The position numbers and the translations under genes are program-made. Shown one piece after another: positions 5,862-10,011 of a stretch of 10,011 nt of DNA. How positions within the stretch are numbered: the first letter of the stretch is position 1; each line of letters opens with the position of its first letter. Source of the stretch: Thermoplasmata archaeon (GTDB lineage Archaea > Thermoplasmatota > Thermoplasmata > Thermoplasmatales > Thermoplasmataceae); assembly GCA_021810575.1 (NCBI GenBank), contig JAJZIN010000024.1, positions 1-10,011 on the forward strand, in the 5' to 3' direction. The notes beneath the pieces were generated by a model that was not told the origin of the DNA, did not search any database, and saw only the letters and a program-made list of their open reading frames with translations.

Positions 5862-7364
5862 TTGCTCTCTAATAAATCTCCAGCTATATTTTTTCAAACC
5901 TTTATTTCTTCATTATTAGGATATATTGCACTTTTTTTCATAAACCGTTACATAGGTCCAGTCTATTGGGGATATCTCAGTTACGCTCTTGCGTTTGGTG
6001 CTCTTTTTTCATTAGTTACGGACCTTGGATTCAATACAACATATGTAAAATTCATATCTGGCCAAGGTGACAAGGCAGAGGATATGGGTGCATATCTTGT
6101 AATAAAAGTAGTATTGAATCTGATATACATAGGGGTGGTTTTGGGTTCCTTATTCTTCTGGACGGATGTATTGAGGAGAGGTTTTCAGAACCCCATAGAA
6201 TTCTGGACCATTATTGCAATCATTCCCTACTACACCATATTGAACATCATGCCAGTTTTCAACAATTATTACAAGGCTAATATGCAATCATACAACATAG
6301 CAATTCCTAGATTGATAGAGTCAGTTTTCAGGAACTCCATCTTCATCGGAATAGGAGTCCTGTACTATCTGCATATCGAAGGGTCTCTGGGTGCACAAAT
6401 TACAGTAATACTCGCTTCTCTGTACAGTCTTTCATACCTGATCTATATCATACTCCTCTGGTTGCACGGTCGTCCCTGGATTTTCAGAAAACCAGCATTT
6501 GAAACGATTAAAAAGTACATAAGATTTGCAATTCCACTGGCATTTGCAACAAGTATAGGCATCGTAAATGGAAACATTGATAAAATCATAGTCCAGTTCT
6601 ACTGGGGAGCGGTGGCAACAGGGGCGCTTTACACAGATCAGAAACTGATATCCATAATTGCAACTCTTACAGGTCCTGTCACTATTTTCATTCTTCCTTT
6701 ACTCATGAGGAATCTGGAAGATACTAAGGAGATCCAGAACACTAAAATAATGGAATATGAAAGAATCCTTTCGCTCATCTCAGCACCATTTGCAATGATA
6801 CTGTTCTTCCTGTCTCCATTCATCCTGAATATATACAACGCAAGATATCTGATGTATGCAACATCACTCAGTATAATAGCAGTTGGGGGATATGTTGGTG
6901 CATTAACATATCCATTTTCCAGTTCCATAATATCGAAGGGAAAGCAGCATATGGTTGCATGGATATCATTGAGTGGAATAATCCTCAACATAATACTAAA
7001 TGTAATCCTGATACCCACAAGCATTCTTGGAATCAGGCTGGGTTCCCTAGGTGTTGAAGGTGCCACCATAAGTTATACGGCTGCCAATTTTCTAGTTTAT
7101 TTTCTCTACAAGGAATATTTCAGGAAAATAAACGAGACAAGAACAAGGTCCACTACTATCATTCATATAGTTGTAGCATTTCCAAGTGGAGTTCTCCTAC
7201 TACTTTCTGCAATTTATATAAGGCCTTATTCATTCATAATCCTGTTTCCAGTAATACTGTTAAGTCTGTTCATATACCTGATAATGAGTTTATTCTTCAA
7301 GGAAATAACCGCTGGCCAGATAAAATTACTTATAAGGAATGTGATACCCAGGAAAAATCAGTAA
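5862..7364 (+). CDS. Multi-pass membrane flippase, Wzx/oligosaccharide-exporter (MOP) superfamily
   Basis: Predicted integral membrane protein of 500 residues with about 12-14 hydrophobic segments. The clearest are at roughly 9-27, 36-53, 79-99, 114-133, 156-170, 176-200, 221-235, 262-282, 303-324, 332-350, 365-384, 399-416, 432-451 and 456-478. The N-terminal pattern (RYIGPVYWGYLSYALAFGAL) and NGNIDKIIVQFYWGAVATGAL (236-256) are typical of polysaccharide and lipid-linked oligosaccharide flippases of the Wzx/RfbX type. Such proteins move lipid-linked glycans across the cytoplasmic membrane, for example for N-glycosylation or surface glycolipids. No glycosyltransferase is adjacent, so the substrate is unknown. 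The TTG at 5862 is the only conventional start, because an in-frame TAA lies at 5835 and no other start precedes the first membrane segment. The gene is codirectional with thsB but probably separately promoted. Confidence 0.88.
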   Translation: MLSNKSPAIFFQTFISSLLGYIALFFINRYIGPVYWGYLSYALAFGALFSLVTDLGFNTTYVKFISGQGDKAEDMGAYLVIKVVLNLIYIGVVLGSLFFWTDVLRRGFQNPIEFWTIIAIIPYYTILNIMPVFNNYYKANMQSYNIAIPRLIESVFRNSIFIGIGVLYYLHIEGSLGAQITVILASLYSLSYLIYIILLWLHGRPWIFRKPAFETIKKYIRFAIPLAFATSIGIVNGNIDKIIVQFYWGAVATGALYTDQKLISIIATLTGPVTIFILPLLMRNLEDTKEIQNTKIMEYERILSLISAPFAMILFFLSPFILNIYNARYLMYATSLSIIAVGGYVGALTYPFSSSIISKGKQHMVAWISLSGIILNIILNVILIPTSILGIRLGSLGVEGATISYTAANFLVYFLYKEYFRKINETRTRSTTIIHIVVAFPSGVLLLLSAIYIRPYSFIILFPVILLSLFIYLIMSLFFKEITAGQIKLLIRNVIPRKNQ

Positions 7365-7468
7365 TTTCAGAAGTAGTTTTCCTTTAGTTAATGACAGTCT
7401 CACATGGAACTTAACACAGTGAAGAAATTGTTCATGGTTAGAGGAGTTTAAAAATAGGGTTTATTTCT
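7365..7468. other. Convergent intergenic region between flippase and acyl-CoA dehydrogenase genes
   Basis: This 104-bp gap separates two convergent genes. It holds T-rich tracts suited to archaeal termination on each strand: TTTTCCTTT after the flippase stop (plus strand, about 7376-7384) and CTATTTTTAAAC on the minus strand (7446-7457) after the dehydrogenase stop. No coding sequence or stable hairpin is evident. Confidence 0.5.
7446..7457 (-). terminator. Oligo-T terminator candidate for the acyl-CoA dehydrogenase gene
   Basis: The minus strand carries a run of five T residues about 13 bases past the stop codon, the kind of U-tract that ends archaeal transcripts without a hairpin. Confidence 0.4.
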
Positions 7469-8662
7469 TCAGATATATTCTTTCCCTATAGATTCTCTCG
7501 CAATGATCTGTTTCATTATTTCCCTTGAGCCTTCTGCAAGCTGGAAAGATCTGATACCCCTTAGAGAATATTCTTCGGGGCAATCTGTTGAATACCCAAA
7601 GGCTCCCTGCCATTGCAATGCATCATTCACTGCGTCAAACCCCCACATTGTTGAGAGTAGCTTGGCCTTGGCTATTTCCTTGCTTACCTGGAATCTTGTG
7701 AACTTATGGTATTTCTGTTCCTGGTCGTATACCCACAATGCCCTGTATCCCATATCCAGTGCAGTTTCCATTTTTGCCACATTGTCCGCGACCTGGAACT
7801 GGAGCCCCTGGAATTTGGTGAGAGGTTTTCCAAAGGCCACCCTCTGCTTCATGTATTCTATTCCCCTGTTTATGGATTCCAGCGCAGTTCCCGCACTTAT
7901 TACTGAAATCAGGGCTCTTGCAAATTCAAATCCCTCATGGATAATCTTGAAACCCTCATTCTCCTTTCCTATAAGGTAGTGCTCGGGAACCTCATAATCT
8001 TTTATCCTGAATGCACCCCAGCTTGAACCTTCTCTGCCCATTTCTTCAAGATAGGTTATATCAAAATGCCCCTCAGAATACGGGAGGAATATGAGGGAAG
8101 TTCCAGAGGTACCGGGTTTCTCAGGAGCAGTCTTTGTTACCGTTACGTACCCACCTCCCATCTCCTTTATGTCGCGCACAAGGCTTATGTAACTTTTTTC
8201 ACCATTAACCATATAACCTCTGCTACTTTTTTTCGCCACAGTGGTCATGGAAGCAACATCAGATCCAAAATTTGGTTCTGTTGATGCAATTCCAATTATC
8301 TTCCTTCCTTTAGCCACATCTGGCAGAAATTCTGTCTTTAACCTTTCAGATCCATATTTCGAAATGAGATATGACCATGCATTGTCAACAAGAAAAAATA
8401 CCGGTATTGAAACTGTAGGATCTGCCCTTCCGATTTCCTCAGCAACTATCCCTACAGTCACTGCGTCGTAACCTGGCCCTCCATATTTCTCAGGTATTGT
8501 CATTCCGAGTATTCCAAGTTCAGCCATTCCTTTTATAATTTCAGAAGGAATCCTTCTGTTTCTTATCATATCCTTAATTCTTGGCTTTATCTCCCTGTTG
8601 CAGAATTCTCTAACTGTAGTCCTCAACAGTTCCTGCTCCTCAGTAAAAGTATAATCTAACAT
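7469..8662 (-). CDS. Acyl-CoA dehydrogenase
   Basis: FAD-dependent acyl-CoA dehydrogenase that makes the trans-2 double bond in an acyl-CoA thioester, passing electrons to ETF or a similar carrier. The 397-residue length is standard. Domains in order are an N-terminal helical domain (about 1-118), a middle beta domain with ASTEPNFGSDVASMTT (126-141) and NGEKSYIS (153-160) contacting flavin and substrate, and a C-terminal helical domain with RVAFGKPLTKFQGLQFQVAD (274-293) and YRALWVYDQ. QLAEGSREI (374-382) places E377 where the catalytic base of most family members lies. The usual RDAR before that segment is RGIR here. The ATG at 8662 lies 27 bases from a TATA element. No thiolase, hydratase or CoA ligase is adjacent, so the substrate (fatty or branched-chain acyl-CoA) is open. 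Confidence 0.95.
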   Translation of the reverse strand: MLDYTFTEEQELLRTTVREFCNREIKPRIKDMIRNRRIPSEIIKGMAELGILGMTIPEKYGGPGYDAVTVGIVAEEIGRADPTVSIPVFFLVDNAWSYLISKYGSERLKTEFLPDVAKGRKIIGIASTEPNFGSDVASMTTVAKKSSRGYMVNGEKSYISLVRDIKEMGGGYVTVTKTAPEKPGTSGTSLIFLPYSEGHFDITYLEEMGREGSSWGAFRIKDYEVPEHYLIGKENEGFKIIHEGFEFARALISVISAGTALESINRGIEYMKQRVAFGKPLTKFQGLQFQVADNVAKMETALDMGYRALWVYDQEQKYHKFTRFQVSKEIAKAKLLSTMWGFDAVNDALQWQGAFGYSTDCPEEYSLRGIRSFQLAEGSREIMKQIIARESIGKEYI

Positions 8663-8683
8663 CCACAGTGTATTCTTTTATGG

Positions 8684-8695
8684 AATAAAAATAAG
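8684..8695 (-). promoter_or_regulatory. TATA-like element for the acyl-CoA dehydrogenase gene, overlapping a T-tract after taw1
   Basis: The minus strand reads CTTATTTTTATT, centred about 27 bases before the ATG at 8662. It begins only 8 bases after the taw1 stop, and the same five-T run could help terminate the taw1 transcript, so one short element may do both jobs. Confidence 0.5.
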
Positions 8696-8702
8696 TATGT
8701 GT

Positions 8703-9644
8703 TTAAATGCTGTTAAAATCTATTTTTGCCTTGGATGGATCTTTTGCAAGTAATGACACCCTGCTCTCCCTTCTTTCCGCAACCACTTCATATCCAACAT
8801 TCTCACCAAGTTTTACGGTAAAGTCCATGATATCATTATGCGATGGCATGTTATCTATAGATAGCCTTGCTATGGATTGTCCAACATGTACATAACCCTT
8901 TGATTCTATGAAATCAGGTTGCGCAATACTATCCATCCTTGCATATTCATCAATAAATGGCATGTTGAAATCCTTGACAAGTGTGTGTCTTATAACCTTC
9001 CTTGTATCCAGTGATGGCATGAGCTCAAGCGTTTTCTGGAAATTTTCCCATGCATTGCCCATGGCTGGATTCAGGAGTTCATTGAATGTTTTCTTATCAG
9101 GTCCAGCTGTCGTCACATAGAGCTGGGTGGGTAATGGGTGAAGTTTCTCAAGAACCATCGGAAGGGTTCCATTGGTCACGAGGAAGGTTGACATACCTCT
9201 TTTATGGGCCAGCTCTATGAATTCGCCCAGCCTTGTGTAAAGAGTGGGTTCTCCTGTGAGTGATATGGCAATGTGCTTTGGATTTGACGCTTCCTTCCAC
9301 TTTTCTTCGGTTACCTTCGGATTACCCTTGAACCCTGAAATCAATTTCAAATGTGCTTTTATGCTTTCATTCAATATGAATTCCGGGTCATCCTCGTCCC
9401 CAATATGCATGCTGTCAAACCCATTGAATCTCCAGCAAAATGAACAATTTTCAGTGCAGGAATTGAGAGCAGGAGTCATCTGAATGCATTGATGTGAGTT
9501 TATTCCATAAAACGTCCCCTTATAGCAGGATGCGCCTCCAGTCATTTCACTTTTTGTCCAGTGGCATACCTTTACTGCTGAGTGTTTTCCTACCAGGCCA
9601 TAATGCTGCTTCTTGTACACCTGCGAGTATTTGTTCTCCATCAC
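8703..9644 (-). CDS. taw1: tRNA 4-demethylwyosine synthase Taw1 (TYW1-like radical SAM enzyme)
   Basis: Radical SAM enzyme that condenses N1-methylguanosine-37 of tRNA-Phe with two carbons of pyruvate to form 4-demethylwyosine, the tricyclic core of wyosine bases beside the anticodon. The protein has 313 residues. It shows both iron-sulfur signatures: C27, C40 and C53 with exact 12-residue spacing (second cluster), and the radical SAM motif C63-x3-C67-x2-C70 (CTENCSFC). Family blocks HYGLVGKHSAVKVCHW (14-29), CYKG with K42 (equivalent to the lysine proposed to bind pyruvate), HQCIQMTPAL and SLTGEPTLY are present. No flavodoxin domain is fused, as expected for archaeal Taw1. The GTG at 9644 is 26 bases from a TATA box; the next codon is an ATG at 9641 and is an equally workable start. 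It is followed by the acyl-CoA dehydrogenase gene 40 bases later, without functional link. Confidence 0.96.
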   Translation of the reverse strand: MMENKYSQVYKKQHYGLVGKHSAVKVCHWTKSEMTGGASCYKGTFYGINSHQCIQMTPALNSCTENCSFCWRFNGFDSMHIGDEDDPEFILNESIKAHLKLISGFKGNPKVTEEKWKEASNPKHIAISLTGEPTLYTRLGEFIELAHKRGMSTFLVTNGTLPMVLEKLHPLPTQLYVTTAGPDKKTFNELLNPAMGNAWENFQKTLELMPSLDTRKVIRHTLVKDFNMPFIDEYARMDSIAQPDFIESKGYVHVGQSIARLSIDNMPSHNDIMDFTVKLGENVGYEVVAERRESRVSLLAKDPSKAKIDFNSI

Positions 9645-9666
9645 AGTGAAGAAAAGGTAATCCGCG

Positions 9667-9673
9667 TATATAA
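9667..9673 (-). promoter_or_regulatory. TATA box for taw1
   Basis: The minus-strand TTATATA is centred 26 bases before the GTG at 9644 and 29 before the ATG at 9641. This fits a leaderless transcript. Confidence 0.6.
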
Positions 9674-9711
9674 GTGTTCATAGAGATTTCGCCATATTCC
9701 AGTCAAAACCG

Positions 9712-9732
9712 ATTTGAATATCCTATTTGAAT
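9712..9732. repeat. Short tandem direct repeat upstream of the ppa promoter
   Basis: ATTTGAAT occurs at 9712-9719 and again at 9725-9732, a 13-base period, 15 bases before the ppa TATA element. It could be a regulator site or chance in AT-rich DNA. Confidence 0.3.
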
Positions 9733-9745
9733 TGTGAATGATAGA

Positions 9746-9755
9746 ATTAATAATA
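9746..9755 (+). promoter_or_regulatory. TATA-like element for the pyrophosphatase gene
   Basis: ATTAATAATA is centred about 24 bases before the ATG at 9774. It lies inside the open frame that could otherwise extend to ATG codons at 9738 or 9756, which argues against those starts. Confidence 0.45.
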
Positions 9756-9773
9756 ATGGTGCAATCATTGACT

Positions 9774-10011
9774 ATGGCAAATAACAGTTTATGGATTACA
9801 ACATCTCCTGGTGATGATGCCCCGGAAGAATTCTATGCTGTAATAGAAACACCCAAGGGAAGCAGAAACAAGTATGAGGTCAACAAAGAAGGTCCTGGAA
9901 TAATGTTAGACAGGGTTCTTCATTCATCAGTTATGTATCCTGCAGATTATGGCTTCGTTCCGCGAACATACTATGATGATGGTGACCCCATAGATGTTAT
10001 CGTACTCACAA
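9774..10011 (+). CDS. ppa: Inorganic pyrophosphatase, family I (5' part, cut by window edge)
   Basis: Soluble family I pyrophosphatase, which hydrolyses the pyrophosphate released by biosynthesis and so pulls those reactions forward in the cytoplasm. The first 79 codons are present, and the gene continues past the right edge. Visible signatures are IETPKGSRNKYE (24-35, with the active-site Lys and Arg), LDRVLHSS (45-52), YPADYGFVPRT (55-65) and the metal-binding block DDGDPIDV (68-75), whose Asp69, Asp71 and Asp74 match the D-G-D-P-x-D signature. About half of a normal protein of roughly 175 residues is seen. The ATG at 9774 fits both the usual family N-terminus and the TATA spacing. In-frame ATGs at 9738 and 9756 would add 12 or 6 residues not expected for the family. 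It is divergent from taw1. Confidence 0.94.
   Translation, partial: MANNSLWITTSPGDDAPEEFYAVIETPKGSRNKYEVNKEGPGIMLDRVLHSSVMYPADYGFVPRTYYDDGDPIDVIVLT

Noticed and set aside
7503..7979. 158-residue plus-strand frame inside the acyl-CoA dehydrogenase gene
   Set aside because: It lies wholly antisense to a conserved enzyme with its catalytic motifs intact and shows no family resemblance or promoter of its own.
7469..9644. A functional operon joining acyl-CoA dehydrogenase and taw1
   Set aside because: The genes are codirectional and close, but the dehydrogenase has its own TATA element at leaderless spacing and the functions are unrelated.
7415..9653. Shared 12-mer CACAGTGAAGAA near 7415 and near 9642
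   Set aside because: A few exact 12-base matches are expected by chance in 10 kb, and the two copies lie in unrelated contexts.
1..10011. Mobile element, CRISPR array, toxin-antitoxin or defence island
   Set aside because: No transposase, integrase, repeat-spacer pattern, terminal inverted repeats or defence-gene motifs are seen. Genes are ordinary archaeal core functions with similar composition throughout.

Overview
The window looks like chromosomal core-genome DNA from a thermoacidophilic or related archaeon of the order Thermoplasmatales. Its genes are archaeal: ribosomal protein L15e, an RNase P Pop5-like protein, a replication factor C large subunit, a thermosome, the tRNA wyosine enzyme Taw1 and a family I pyrophosphatase. 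The thermosome resembles the Thermoplasma beta subunit as I remember it. The DNA is AT-rich, and most genes have an archaeal TATA element about 22-32 bases before the start codon with no Shine-Dalgarno motif, so most transcripts are probably leaderless. I cannot name the genus from sequence alone.

Layout, left to right: the 5' part of a tRNA gene (minus strand, cut by the window edge); rpl15e (minus); a pop5/rnp2 RNase P gene (plus), divergent from rpl15e; rfcL (minus), whose 3' end overlaps that of pop5 by 30 bp; a GHMP-family kinase (plus) divergent from rfcL; a Nudix hydrolase (minus) convergent with the kinase; a thermosome subunit gene (plus) divergent from the Nudix gene; a multi-pass membrane flippase of the Wzx/oligosaccharide-exporter type (plus); an acyl-CoA dehydrogenase (minus); taw1 (minus); and the first 79 codons of an inorganic pyrophosphatase gene (plus), cut by the right edge.

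The genes do not form one pathway. They are mostly single-gene units on alternating strands, each with its own promoter, covering RNA processing and translation (tRNA, L15e, Pop5, Taw1), replication (RfcL), protein folding (thermosome), and metabolism or envelope (kinase, Nudix, flippase, acyl-CoA dehydrogenase, pyrophosphatase). No intergenic gap exceeds 300 bases. The longest are about 164 bp (rpl15e/pop5), 157 bp (Nudix/thermosome), 129 bp (taw1/ppa) and 104 bp (flippase/acyl-CoA dehydrogenase). I see no mobile element, CRISPR array, rRNA or transfer signature.

I found no convincing undescribed multi-gene system. The best leads are a palindromic site upstream of the thermosome TATA box that resembles an archaeal heat-shock operator, the possible role of the GHMP kinase in the Thermoplasma-type mevalonate pathway, the tail-to-tail overlap of pop5 and rfcL, and the rearranged L15e/RNase P neighbourhood.
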